NCBI GenBank assembly: GCA_045541475.1
Contig: JAZQJI010000009.1
Coordinates: 1 to 51,107 of the forward strand
Reading direction: 5' to 3'
Source of the DNA: RGIG3077 sp045541475
GTDB taxonomy: Bacteria > Bacillota > Clostridia > Oscillospirales > Ruminococcaceae
Length of the DNA: 51,107 bases
The first letter of the stretch is position 1. Every line of letters starts with the position of its first letter. Shown here piece by piece: positions 42,929 to 51,107 of this stretch. The notes beneath the pieces were generated by a model that did not search any database, was not told the origin of the DNA, and was given only the letters and a program-made list of their open reading frames with translations. Position numbers and translations under genes: made by a program.

Positions 42929-43430
42929 TGCCGCCGTCCTCCTCTAAGTATTTTTTCAAAGCCTTGCGCGCTCTGGAAAGCTGCATACGTACTGCCGCCG
43001 AGCTTTTGCCCAGCATTTTTGCAATTTCCGAGCAGCTGTATTCTTCATAATAATATAAATGGATAAGCGTTCTGTCGGTTTGTTCAAGCTTATTCAACCC
43101 ATACTCAACTAAAAATAAATTATCTTCAGCGTTATCATCGGCAACATCCCTTGCCTCATCAAGAGAAACTTCGCTGCGTTTTTCGTTTTTGCGCCACACA
43201 TCGTTGCAACAATTCAACGTAACACGCACAAACCACGCTTTTTCATGTTCTGCGTTTTCAAATTCGGGGGTGTTTTTTATGTAATTCAGAAAAACTTCCT
43301 GAAAAACATCGTCTGCGTCTTCCTTGCATCGCACACGGGCAAATGCAAGCTTATAAACAGTGTCCGAATATTTTTTGATGATTTTTTCAACGCAGTCCTC
43401 TTTTTGCAAAGATTTATTCTGCGAATTCAT
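42921..43430 (-). CDS. ECF-type RNA polymerase sigma factor
   Basis: A 169-residue sigma-70 family ECF factor. Sigma region 2: YKLAFARVRCKEDADDVFQEVFLNYIKN and WFVRVTLNCCNDVWR. Region 4: LEQTDRTLIHLYYYEEYSCSEIAKMLGKSSAAVRMQLSRARKALKKYL. It directs transcription of a regulon that probably includes this operon. The following gene, overlapping by 8 bases, is its likely membrane inhibitor. No promoter typical of this class could be fixed by eye; TGTCCGGTTAAAATATT precedes the ATG. Confidence 0.93.
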   Translation of the reverse strand: MNSQNKSLQKEDCVEKIIKKYSDTVYKLAFARVRCKEDADDVFQEVFLNYIKNTPEFENAEHEKAWFVRVTLNCCNDVWRKNEKRSEVSLDEARDVADDNAEDNLFLVEYGLNKLEQTDRTLIHLYYYEEYSCSEIAKMLGKSSAAVRMQLSRARKALKKYLEEDGGNA

Positions 43431-43731
43431 AATATTTTAACCGGACACCCCCTACACAATGAATACGATTTGCAACTGCAAATTGTAACATAAAAATTTT
43501 TAATTTTTGCCACTTTGTATACTTGCACAATAACAACGAGCTGATTTTGTTGATATTATACATGGCAATTCTTAAATTCAACTTAATATTATAATTAGTT
43601 TTATTATATCACAAAACAAAAAACAAGTCTACATATCTTTATGGCTAAATTTGTGTGTTTTTTTGCTGACAGCAAAAGATAAATTATAGACAGCCTGCTG
43701 TATTTTAACAAATCAAATGCGCCAAAATATC
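43431..43731. other. divergent intergenic region
   Basis: AT-rich stretch between the sigma gene and the asnS leader. I see no gene and no clear repeat in it. Confidence 0.4.
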
Positions 43732-43760
43732 TTGACAGACAAAATTTTAGGTGATATAAT
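43732..43760 (+). promoter_or_regulatory. promoter of the asnS-asnA operon
   Basis: TTGACA (43732-43737), 17 bases, TATAAT (43755-43760), an exact consensus promoter. Confidence 0.92.
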
Positions 43761-43778
43761 ATGTTGTGTATAAATGCG

Positions 43779-44057
43779 ATGACGGAGAGAAGTAACGCAG
43801 TAACGCCGCTTTTTTCAGAGAGTGCGGGCAAGGTGTAAGCCGCATAAGCGCCCTGTGTGAATAACACTTCACGAGCAGCAAACTGAAAGCCTTTTGTTTT
43901 ATGCAAAAGGTTATTAGGGGCGACGTTTATCTGTGCGTTAACAGTATTTAAGGCGACCGTTTGCTTTTGCAAAACGGTAATTTAGGTGGCACCGCGGGAG
44001 TTTTTTTGGATTATAATTTCTCTCGTCCTATTTTTGCGGATAGGACGGGAGTTTTTT
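43779..44057 (+). promoter_or_regulatory. T-box riboswitch, asparagine-type
   Basis: Leader with the T-box core AGGTGGCACCGCGG at 43984-43997, stem I beginning near 43779 (GATGACGGAGAGAAG), and a terminator TCTCGTCCTA / TAGGACGGGA with six T at about 44021-44057. Uncharged tRNA(Asn) binding to the box stabilises the antiterminator. The specifier is probably AAC at 43863-43865, in GAATAACAC on the 3' side of stem I, matching the Asn codon. This controls both enzymes below. Confidence 0.93.
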
Positions 44058-44108
44058 GTTTTTATCGGCAAAATTTCTTGAAATTTATCGAAAGGAAAGA
44101 AAAACATT

Positions 44109-45479
44109 ATGAAACACATTGACATTAAAAATATCTTTGAAAATGCAGAATTTATCGGTCAAAGCGTTACCGTTTGCGGCTGGGTCAGAACTGCGAGAAA
44201 TTCCAAAAATGTAGCTTTTATTGAACTTAACGACGGCACAAGCTTAAAGCATTTGCAGATTGTTGTTGACAAGGCAAGCGACATTGACTACGAAGGAGCG
44301 CTGCACCTCGGCACATCGCTTAAAGTTGTGGGTACTGTTGTTGAAGCGCGCCAGGGCAGCGTTGAAATCAACGCAGAAAGCATTGAAGTTATCGGCACCT
44401 GCCCGCCTGAGTACCCGTTGCAGAAAAAGCGTCACACGCTTGAATTTTTGCGCACAATGCCCCATTTGCGCGGCAGAACAAACACATTTAACGCTGTTCA
44501 GCGTGTCCGCTCCGTAATGGCGGCTGAATTGCACCGCTATTTTCAGGAAAAGAACTTCGTTTACATCAACACACCGCTTATCACAGGCAGCGACTGCGAA
44601 GGCGCAGGCGAGATGTTCCAGGTTACAACCATCGGCTATTCAACAAAGTATGAAAACGAAGCCGATTATTACGCTGATGACTTCTTCGGCAAAAAGGCAG
44701 GCCTTAGTGTTTCCGGTCAGCTTGAAGGTGAAGTTGCCGCAATGGCAATGGGTAAAATCTACACCTTTGGCCCCAGCTTTAGAGCAGAAAACAGCAACAC
44801 ACCCAAGCACTTGGCTGAATTCTGGCACGTTGAACCCGAAATTGCTTTTGCGCAGTTGCCCGATATCATTGAAGAAGCAGAAAGCATGATAAAAACCGTT
44901 ATCGGAAAGGTTTTAAAGGACTGCCCCGATGAAATGAAATTTTTTGACGCACATTTTGAAAACGGTCTTATTGAAAGACTTGAAGACCTTATTTCACATG
45001 ATTTTGGCGTTGTTACCTACACAGAGGCTATTAAGCTTTTGCAGGAATCGGGCGAGGATTTTGTATACCCTGTTGAGTGGGGCTGCGATTTGCAGACCGA
45101 GCATGAACGCTACATTGCTGAAAAGGTATTCAAAAAGGCTGTTTTTGTAACAGACTACCCCAAGGAAATCAAATCCTTTTACATGAAGCAAAACCCCGAT
45201 GGCAAAACTGTTGCCGCTGTTGACCTTCTTGTTCCCGGCGTTGGTGAAATCATTGGCGGAAGCGAGCGCGAGGCGGATTACGATAAGCTTGTTGCCGCTA
45301 TGGAAAGCCGCGGAATGAATCTTTCGCTTTACAGCGATTACCTTGATCTGAGAAAGTACGGCTCTGTACCGCACGGCGGCTTTGGTCTTGGTTTTGAAAG
45401 ACTTATTATGTACGTTACCGGCGTTTCCAATATCCGAGACGTAATTTTGTACCCCAGAACAGTCGGCAGCATAAGATAA
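44109..45479 (+). CDS. asnS: asparaginyl-tRNA synthetase
   Basis: A 456-residue class IIb synthetase. OB-fold anticodon domain (VTVCGWVRTARNSKNVAFIELNDG), then FLRTMPHLRGRTNTFNAVQRVRS, class II motif 2 GPSFRAENSNTPKHLAEFWHVEPEIAF and motif 3 GGFGLGFERLIMYVTG. Charges tRNA(Asn). Behind a T-box and GAAAGGAAAG ribosome site. Confidence 0.97.
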   Translation: MKHIDIKNIFENAEFIGQSVTVCGWVRTARNSKNVAFIELNDGTSLKHLQIVVDKASDIDYEGALHLGTSLKVVGTVVEARQGSVEINAESIEVIGTCPPEYPLQKKRHTLEFLRTMPHLRGRTNTFNAVQRVRSVMAAELHRYFQEKNFVYINTPLITGSDCEGAGEMFQVTTIGYSTKYENEADYYADDFFGKKAGLSVSGQLEGEVAAMAMGKIYTFGPSFRAENSNTPKHLAEFWHVEPEIAFAQLPDIIEEAESMIKTVIGKVLKDCPDEMKFFDAHFENGLIERLEDLISHDFGVVTYTEAIKLLQESGEDFVYPVEWGCDLQTEHERYIAEKVFKKAVFVTDYPKEIKSFYMKQNPDGKTVAAVDLLVPGVGEIIGGSEREADYDKLVAAMESRGMNLSLYSDYLDLRKYGSVPHGGFGLGFERLIMYVTGVSNIRDVILYPRTVGSIR

Positions 45480-45518
45480 ATTATATTCCCCCTAAGATTT
45501 AAAGGAGAGAGGTTTTTT

Positions 45519-46529
45519 ATGGCAGATTCGCTGTATATCCCTTCAGATTACAAACCGATATTATCACTGCGTGAAACACAGCACGCAATTAAGTATATTA
45601 AAGATGTTTTTCAGCAGGCGCTCTCTTTCGAGCTTACTCTTGACAGGGTTACCGCTCCGCTGATTGTTAAGCAGAACTGTGGCATTAACGACGATTTAAA
45701 CGGCGTTGAACGCAAGGTTGAGTTTTCTACCAAAAAGACCGACTGCTGCGCAGAAATCGTTCAATCGCTTGCAAAGTGGAAGAGAATGGCTCTTTACCGT
45801 TATAATTACAGAGTCGGCGAGGGCATTTATACCGATATGAACGCTATACGCCGTGATGACGATACCGACAATATTCACTCCATTTTTGTTGACCAGTGGG
45901 ACTGGGAAAAGGTTATTGCGCCCGAAAACCGCTGTGAAGAATATTTAAAGGAAACTGTAAAATACATCGTTAAGGCAATTGCGTTTACAAAGCGCAAGGT
46001 AAATCTGCGTTATCCCGCACTTAAAACGCACGTGTGCGAAACACCCTTTTTCATCACCACGCAGGAGCTTGAAGATTTGTACCCCGACAAGACCGCAAAA
46101 GAGCGTGAAATGCTGATAACAAAGGAACACAAAACCGTTTTTATCATGAAAATAGGCGACACGCTTAAAAGCGGCAAAAAGCACGATGGCAGAGCGCCCG
46201 ATTATGACGATTGGACCCTAAACGGCGACTTGCTTTTGTGGAACGAAGCTTTGCAAAATTCGCTTGAAATTTCATCAATGGGTATTCGTGTTGATGCGCA
46301 GTCGCTTATGCGTCAGCTGAAAATTGCAAACGCTGAGGACAGACTTAAATTTGACTACCACCGTATGATAGCCGAAAACGTTCTGCCGCTTACAATAGGC
46401 GGCGGTATAGGTCAATCAAGGCTTTGTATGCTGCTGCTTGAAAAAGCTCACATCGGCGAGGTGCAGGCGTCTGTCTGGCCCGAAGAAATGGTGCGCACCT
46501 GCGCTGAAAAAGGTATTACACTGCTTTAA
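45519..46529 (+). CDS. asnA: aspartate-ammonia ligase
   Basis: A 336-residue class II synthetase-like enzyme making asparagine from aspartate, ammonia and ATP: YIPSDYKPILSLRETQHAI, LTLDRVTAPLIV, GINDDLNGVERKV, LFVDQWDWE-like SIFVDQWDWEKVI and GGGIGQSRLCMLLL. Lies 39 bases after asnS, so the T-box senses asparagine shortage and raises both asparagine synthesis and tRNA charging. Confidence 0.97.
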   Translation: MADSLYIPSDYKPILSLRETQHAIKYIKDVFQQALSFELTLDRVTAPLIVKQNCGINDDLNGVERKVEFSTKKTDCCAEIVQSLAKWKRMALYRYNYRVGEGIYTDMNAIRRDDDTDNIHSIFVDQWDWEKVIAPENRCEEYLKETVKYIVKAIAFTKRKVNLRYPALKTHVCETPFFITTQELEDLYPDKTAKEREMLITKEHKTVFIMKIGDTLKSGKKHDGRAPDYDDWTLNGDLLLWNEALQNSLEISSMGIRVDAQSLMRQLKIANAEDRLKFDYHRMIAENVLPLTIGGGIGQSRLCMLLLEKAHIGEVQASVWPEEMVRTCAEKGITLL

Positions 46530-46537
46530 AACTTATA

Positions 46538-47494
46538 TCACGTTTTTTTATGTGCCGAGCGCCCGAAAAGGACGCTCGGCATTGCTGTTATTATACCTGC
46601 TAAAATAATGGGCTTTGTTTTGATATAAACATACGGCATTATTGCGGCAAGTGCAAAAATGCACCCTGCGCAGATAACGCTTGCAAATTTTACTTTTGGT
46701 AAAATACTTTTAAGACTATCCGATGCAAGTGTGATTATCAGTGAAAGTGTAAACACACTTAACATACCGTAAATGATGATATATATCCACTCGCCGCTTT
46801 GCACCGCAAATGGTTGTGCCTGCGCAAACAGAGAAAAATAGCTTGCTGTATCCGCTCCGATAGCTTGATACAAAACTGAAAGTACCGCACCAATTACCGC
46901 TGATAAAGCCGCACCATATAATGCATATTTTGATTTTTTGTCCGACTTTTTCTGCACTGTTAAAGCAATTGCAATAACTGACAATGCATTTAACGCAAAG
47001 CATTCAAAACAAAAATCAAGCGTTTTATAAATATCAAAATCAAATTGCAGATTTTTTATGTCTGCTTTTGAAAACGCCCCAAAAATCAGCAAAAATATTG
47101 CAAAAACGGTAAGTGCCGATATTACCACGGCGCACCTTGCCGAAGCTTTTATACCCAATGATGCGCAGTATATTACCGCCACGACAAGCAAAACGGCAAG
47201 CATGGTTTTGTGGTTTATGCCAAAATCAGCATTACTTTCGGCGTTGTAAAACGAAGCTACACACCCTGCGCCCGAAAATATCAAAGAAATAAGCAAAAAG
47301 ATATGCGAAAACGTGCCGTAGGTTTTATTTTTTGCAAAAGCTGAAGCTATACCTATGATAATCAGCATAAATATCGTGCAAAGCAAAATACCGATTGTTT
47401 GCGAAAAACTTTGTGCACACGCTGACGAAAACACAAAGAACACACCACTTGCAAGCACAAACGCAAATATCTGTCCGCCGCTTAATCTATTCAT
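46538..47494 (-). CDS. GerAB-like spore germination transporter
   Basis: A 318-residue membrane protein with about ten helices of the GerAB/ArcD amino-acid-permease-like family (LSGGQIFAFVLASGVFFV at the start). Spore inner-membrane germinant receptors contain such a B subunit. ATG 47494 has AAGGTG six bases upstream, and its first codons overlap the end of the GerAA-like gene. It is shorter and more divergent than typical GerAB (about 365 residues). It converges with asnA. Confidence 0.7.
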   Translation of the reverse strand: MNRLSGGQIFAFVLASGVFFVFSSACAQSFSQTIGILLCTIFMLIIIGIASAFAKNKTYGTFSHIFLLISLIFSGAGCVASFYNAESNADFGINHKTMLAVLLVVAVIYCASLGIKASARCAVVISALTVFAIFLLIFGAFSKADIKNLQFDFDIYKTLDFCFECFALNALSVIAIALTVQKKSDKKSKYALYGAALSAVIGAVLSVLYQAIGADTASYFSLFAQAQPFAVQSGEWIYIIIYGMLSVFTLSLIITLASDSLKSILPKVKFASVICAGCIFALAAIMPYVYIKTKPIILAGIITAMPSVLFGRSAHKKT

Positions 47495-48959
47495 TGCTGT
47501 CACCTTTTTTCAGTTTTTCGATAGTAAAGCCGCCCTTTTGCAGTTTTGCAAAACCAATGCGCATGGCAGTATCTCGCATAGCGTACAAATCAAACGGAGA
47601 AAACGGCGCAGTTACGGGGTATCCATAGCTTTGTGTGGCGCATACATTAAACAAAACAACGCAAGCTGCACAGGCTATGCCAAACAATCCAAAAAGTCCG
47701 CCGCAGGCTAAAAACACAATGCGCAAAAAGGCAATTTGCGGAGCAAAATCACTTATAACAAATCCGCTTAAAACTGCAACGGCGGCAATGGTAAGCATGG
47801 GCGTGCTGATAAGTCCGCTTGAAACTGCCGCATCACCGATAATCAAACCGCCGACGATGCTAACCGTGCCGCCAACACCCCTTGGCATTCGCAGACCTGC
47901 TTCTCTTATAATCTCGTAAATCAGCAAAACACCAAGCGCTTCCGCCAAAAGCGGAAAAGGCGCTTTTTCTTCACCTTCCTGCAAAATAGAAAGCAAAGTC
48001 GGGTTCAGCATATCTTGATGATGCACACCGAAAGCCACGTAAATTGCCGGTAAAAACAGCGCAATTAAAAATGCGGCGTACTTTAAAATGCGTATAAACG
48101 TTGCATAAAACGGTTTAAAGCAGTAATCGTCAAGGGTCTGAAAGCTCTCGGAAATCAGCTTGGGAACGGTCAGCGCAAAGGGTATGCCGTCAATAAGCAG
48201 TGCCACCCTGCCTTCAATAATTTTTGCACACACAACATCGGGCCGCTCGCTTGTTCCGACAGAATCAAAAATATGCGGTTTTTCGCTTTCCAAAAACGGT
48301 CTTACATAACCTGAAGATAAAATCGCTTCCAACTTGATTTTTGATAAACTATGCTTGATATCGGTAATAAGGCTTTGCGGAACTCTATCACGCATATAGC
48401 AAAGGCAAACGTCGGTTTTGCTCTGCGAGCCTAACGTAAAAAGTTCCATGTGGAACATTGGAGTTTTCAACCTTCTTCTCAAAAGCGACATATTAATACG
48501 CACAACCTCGCAAAAGCCCTCATGCGAGCCCAAGATATTCCCCTCTCCGTTAGGCTCACTTAACGAACGCTTTTCATAACCCTGAATACCAAACGCAAGC
48601 ACCATGGGTATTCCATGCGCGGCAATAACGGCAAAGCCCGAATCAAGCGTGCGGAAAAAATCGGCATAGTTTGTCACCTCAACCCTATCTGCCGATAAAA
48701 TCAGCTTGTTTTGTATATAATCAAACAGAGTATATGCGTCGTTTATACTCTCGGGAACTTTAGTTATCGGTTCAAGCACAAGCTCAGCAAGCATTGCGCT
48801 TGAAAACATCGCTTCGCTGCCAAAAAAGCAAGCCTTTACATTGCCGCAGGTAAACGGGTTTACAAGCAAATCGGAAGTGTTGCCGCAAATTTGGCGCACC
48901 CTTGCTATATTTTGCTCCAAATCGGGCAAAATTGCTTCGTTTTTAAGTTGCTCATACAT
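47487..48959 (-). CDS. GerA-family spore germination protein (A subunit)
   Basis: A 490-residue GerAA/SpoVAF-type protein: a soluble N-terminal part with FFGSEAMFSSAMLAELVLEPI, KIEGRVALLIDGIPFALTVP-type signature (ISEGRVALLIDGIPFAL in this one begins IIEGRV), then DDYCFKPFYATFIRILKY and four to five helices with PTLLSILQEGEEKAPFPLLAEALGVLLIYEIIREAGLRMP and VSIVGGLIIGDAAVSSGLIS. It forms the germinant receptor with the B subunit. No C-type lipoprotein subunit follows. It shows the organism makes spores. Confidence 0.92.
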   Translation of the reverse strand: MYEQLKNEAILPDLEQNIARVRQICGNTSDLLVNPFTCGNVKACFFGSEAMFSSAMLAELVLEPITKVPESINDAYTLFDYIQNKLILSADRVEVTNYADFFRTLDSGFAVIAAHGIPMVLAFGIQGYEKRSLSEPNGEGNILGSHEGFCEVVRINMSLLRRRLKTPMFHMELFTLGSQSKTDVCLCYMRDRVPQSLITDIKHSLSKIKLEAILSSGYVRPFLESEKPHIFDSVGTSERPDVVCAKIIEGRVALLIDGIPFALTVPKLISESFQTLDDYCFKPFYATFIRILKYAAFLIALFLPAIYVAFGVHHQDMLNPTLLSILQEGEEKAPFPLLAEALGVLLIYEIIREAGLRMPRGVGGTVSIVGGLIIGDAAVSSGLISTPMLTIAAVAVLSGFVISDFAPQIAFLRIVFLACGGLFGLFGIACAACVVLFNVCATQSYGYPVTAPFSPFDLYAMRDTAMRIGFAKLQKGGFTIEKLKKGDSNE

Positions 48960-49105
48960 AAAAAAACACGCTCCGTTAAAAAATATATTCGCTTTATATT
49001 TTTAGCATTTTTTCTTTATTTATTACGCTTTTTTGCCGTATATTTGCAATGCTTGCTGCACAAACTAAATGCAAAAACTTTTTAAAAAGGATAAAAGACA
49101 AAACT

Positions 49106-49780
49106 ATGCTTGTTATAATGATAAGAGCGTTTTTGCTGTATTTTTTGGTTATATTCGCAGTAAGACTTATGGGCAAAAGGCAGATTGCCGAGCTACAGCC
49201 TTCTGAATTGGTTATTACAATTTTAGTTTCAAACATTGCAACCTTGCCGCTTGAAGACGTAACAATTCCCTTAACCGTTGGCATTGTGCCAATGCTTTCG
49301 CTTGTTTGTCTTGATGTTTTAATGTCTTACGTTACGTTAAAATCACGCAAAATACGCAAGCTTGTGTGCGGCAGTCCAAAAATCGTTATAAAAGACGGCG
49401 TTATAGACCAAAAAGCCCTGCGAGATTTGCGTTTTACCCTTGCCGACCTTTACGAAGGATTGCGCTCGCAGGGGACTTTTTCTATTCAGGATGTGCAGCT
49501 TGCCATTGTGGAAACAACGGGTAAAATAAGCGTGTTTGAAAAATTTGCCGCGCAAAATCCCACAAACGAGGTTTTGAACATCAAGGGCAGTGATATTGCA
49601 CCGCCCGAAATCATCATAAGCGACGGAGAAATTATTGTTGGCGCTTTAAATGCGCTTAATATCGGTGAAGAGTTTGTAAAAAGCATACTCAAAGAAAAAA
49701 ATCTTGATGTAAAAGATATTTTTTTAATGACTATGGACAGAAACACAAAGCATTTTATTGTTGAAAAGGAGCTTGAATAG
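49106..49780 (+). CDS. YetF/DUF421 membrane protein
   Basis: A 224-residue protein: three helices at the N-terminus (IRAFLLYFLVIFAVRLMGKRQIAELQPSELVITILVSNIATLPL), then two soluble subdomains with DLRFTLADLYEGLRSQG and VQLAIVETTGKISVF. DUF421 proteins occur in spore-formers and are induced in sporulation in Bacillus. ATG 49106 is preferred; AAAAAGG is somewhat far upstream. The stop overlaps the next start. Confidence 0.9.
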   Translation: MLVIMIRAFLLYFLVIFAVRLMGKRQIAELQPSELVITILVSNIATLPLEDVTIPLTVGIVPMLSLVCLDVLMSYVTLKSRKIRKLVCGSPKIVIKDGVIDQKALRDLRFTLADLYEGLRSQGTFSIQDVQLAIVETTGKISVFEKFAAQNPTNEVLNIKGSDIAPPEIIISDGEIIVGALNALNIGEEFVKSILKEKNLDVKDIFLMTMDRNTKHFIVEKELE

Positions 49781-50157
49781 TGAAAAGAATTATTTTAGCG
49801 ATGAGCCTTATATTTATAATCGGCGCAGGCTCGCTTACATCGCTTTTGTTTTTAAAAAAACACAGCGAAAATATTGAAAACAAAGCTGAATATATAATGA
49901 AACTTTATGAAATGGGTAACAACGAAACGGCAATTGAATATGCAAAAGAATTTTCGCAGTACTGGGAAAAACATTCGCTTATACTTAACGTTCTTGTAGA
50001 TACCGATAGAATTTCTGCCATTAATTCTTCAATTTACAAGATAAAGCCGTTTATTGAAAGCGGCAGTGATGAGCTTGTTGCTGAGCTTGAAAGTATAAAA
50101 GCAAATGCACGCTGGCTTTACGAGTGCGAAAAACCCATGTGGTACAATGTTTTTTAA
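49780..50157 (+). CDS. DUF4363-family protein
   Basis: A 125-residue protein with a signal-anchor helix (5-25) and a helical, acidic extracytoplasmic part (NIENKAEYIMKLYEMGNNETAIEYAKEFSQYWEKHS, ending near LESIKANARWLYECEKP). The start is GTG overlapping the DUF421 stop. DUF4363 with DUF421 is a frequent clostridial pair. Confidence 0.88.
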   Translation: MKRIILAMSLIFIIGAGSLTSLLFLKKHSENIENKAEYIMKLYEMGNNETAIEYAKEFSQYWEKHSLILNVLVDTDRISAINSSIYKIKPFIESGSDELVAELESIKANARWLYECEKPMWYNVF

Positions 50158-50244
50158 TCAAAAAACGTCCCGATTTTCTGTATTTAAAGCCTAAAATACA
50201 ATAAAATTTACACAATTGATATATATTTAAAACAATAAAAGGTA

Positions 50245-50273
50245 TTGCAATAATGTTTTTATTGTGATATAAT
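50245..50273 (+). promoter_or_regulatory. promoter of the Asp23-DAK2 operon
   Basis: TTGCAA (50245-50250), 17 bases, TATAAT (50268-50273). Confidence 0.8.
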
Positions 50274-50361
50274 GGTAATGTGTAGTATACTGTGTATATG
50301 CATAAAATTGGCAATAAAGCCAACAAAATTAATCCCTTTTAATAAAGAACGGAGGATATAT

Positions 50362-50721
50362 ATGGTAAATATTGATAACCATCTGGGCAAAATCACCGTT
50401 TCGAAAGAGTATCTTGTTTCTCTCATCGGTCATACAGTTACAAACTGCTTTGGCGTTGCAGGAATGAATCAGACATCGCCCCTTGGCGCTGTGGCTGAAC
50501 TTGCCGGTCTTTCTACTTTCAGAGATTCTCTTGACAGAGGCGTCGGCTTGAAATATCACGATAACAAGCTTATCATCGATTTGCATATTACCGTTACTAT
50601 GGGAATTAACATATCCGCCATTGTTGAAAGCATTACCAACAAGGTTAGGTTTGCTGTTGAAGAAGCTACGGATATTGAAGTTTTTAAAATTAACATTTAT
50701 GTTGACGGAATGAAATCATAA
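50362..50721 (+). CDS. Asp23/Gls24-family protein (YloU-like)
   Basis: A 119-residue protein of the Asp23/Gls24 envelope-stress family: GKITVSKEYLVSLIGHTVTNCFGVAGM, LIIDLHITVTMGINISAIVESITNKVRFAVEEATDIEVFKINIYVDGM. ATG 50362 is behind GGAGG; an upstream frame has no ribosome site. The DAK2 gene follows by 20 bases, as in the yloU-yloV arrangement of Firmicutes. Confidence 0.93.
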   Translation: MVNIDNHLGKITVSKEYLVSLIGHTVTNCFGVAGMNQTSPLGAVAELAGLSTFRDSLDRGVGLKYHDNKLIIDLHITVTMGINISAIVESITNKVRFAVEEATDIEVFKINIYVDGMKS

Positions 50722-50741
50722 TTATTGGGAGGATTTTTCAA

Positions 50742-51107
50742 GTGATTAAAGGCAGCTTGCTGAGAGATGCAATCATCTCCGGCTCAATAAATATTGCAAA
50801 CAAAAAGCGTGAGGTTGACGAGTTAAACGTTTTCCCCGTGCCCGATGGTGATACGGGTACAAATATGTCCATGACAATGGGCGCAGCTCAGCGTGAGCTT
50901 GAACTGCTTGATGACGATACCCCCGTAGACAAGGTTGCGGAAAAAGCCGCAAGCGCTTTGCTGCGCGGTGCAAGAGGTAACTCAGGTGTTATCTTGTCCC
51001 AGCTTTTCCGTGGATTTACCAAAGTAATTAAGACCGAAGAACAGCTGACAATCCCTGTGTTTGCAGAAGCCTTTGAAAAGGCTGTTGAAACAGCATACAA
51101 GGCAGTT
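50742..51107 (+). CDS. fakA: DAK2-domain protein (YloV/FakA-like), 5' part
   Basis: Runs off the end after 122 residues. The start is GTG with GGGAGGA eight bases upstream. Visible are LNVFPVPDGDTGTNMSMTM (the Mg/ATP-binding D-x-D-x-x-T-N site of DhaL-type kinases) and LLRGARGNSGVILSQLFRGF. This is the N-terminal kinase domain of FakA, which phosphorylates fatty acids bound to FakB. The remaining part of about 430 residues lies outside. Confidence 0.93.
   Translation, partial: MIKGSLLRDAIISGSINIANKKREVDELNVFPVPDGDTGTNMSMTMGAAQRELELLDDDTPVDKVAEKAASALLRGARGNSGVILSQLFRGFTKVIKTEEQLTIPVFAEAFEKAVETAYKAV

Noticed and set aside
46552..46582. GCCGAGCG / CGCTCGGC hairpin as terminator of asnA
   Set aside because: It lies inside the end of the convergent GerAB-like gene and is not followed by a T run on either strand; its role is unclear.

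Overview
The window looks like chromosomal DNA of a low-GC, Gram-positive, spore-forming Clostridia, most likely a Ruminococcus-like gut bacterium. The evidence is the GerA-type germination genes, the YetF/DUF4363 pair, secreted proteins with type I dockerins, cohesin-like modules and Thr-rich linkers, an Asn T-box riboswitch, strong AAGGAG ribosome binding sites and TTGACA/TATAAT promoters. No rRNA, tRNA, CRISPR array or intact insertion sequence was seen.

Region 1 (1-17 kb) is an accessory, defence-type island. At its left end a GATC restriction-modification locus has been broken and refilled. The first 22-odd codons of a Dam-type methylase (854) and the C-terminal part of a second methylase (to 3150) flank a cassette of DpnD-like protein, DpnI-like endonuclease (with a one-base frameshift) and a HAD hydrolase. 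A frameshifted controller-like XRE gene follows on the other strand. Next come an unknown 348-residue protein, a HipB-like regulator with a perfect operator and a likely leaderless transcript, and a hipA remnant. A 1353-residue secreted CHAP hydrolase with nine InlB-type repeats and a dockerin follows. Then a three-gene minus-strand operon encodes an unknown protein, a HEPN-like protein and a WYL-like/SF1 helicase/nuclease protein. RhuM-family and short AbrB-family genes close the island. Two copies of a hairpin repeat (5.3 and 16.8 kb) and a second 40-bp repeat pair lie in it.

Region 2 (17-19.5 kb) is a BlaI-BlaR1 pair with its operator, controlling a membrane protein rather than a beta-lactamase.

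Region 3 (19.5-32.3 kb) is a 12-gene minus-strand operon for a surface polysaccharide: CpsF/TagA-type, GT4 and GT2 glycosyltransferases, hexapeptide acyltransferase, EpsG-like polymerase, flippase, two ATP-grasp ligases, two DegT-type aminotransferase-fold proteins, a GNAT acetyltransferase and an SLC13 transporter. The ligases suggest amide-linked decoration.

Region 4 (32.5-40.1 kb) holds three plus-strand genes for secreted dockerin proteins (cohesin-like, triple-cohesin scaffoldin-like, double-CAP), each with a near-identical promoter, then a signal-less GH5 enzyme and RNase PH. These three and the CHAP protein share an unrecognised ~90-residue module immediately before the dockerin (expanded and divergent in the scaffoldin-like one).

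Region 5 (40.2-43.4 kb) is a minus-strand group of ECF sigma factor, membrane anti-sigma-like protein, VTC-type polyphosphate polymerase and DUF4956 membrane protein. Region 6 (43.7-51.1 kb) is core-like: T-box-controlled asnS-asnA, GerAA/GerAB-type proteins, YetF/DUF4363, and a YloU (Asp23)-YloV (DAK2/FakA) pair that runs off the end.
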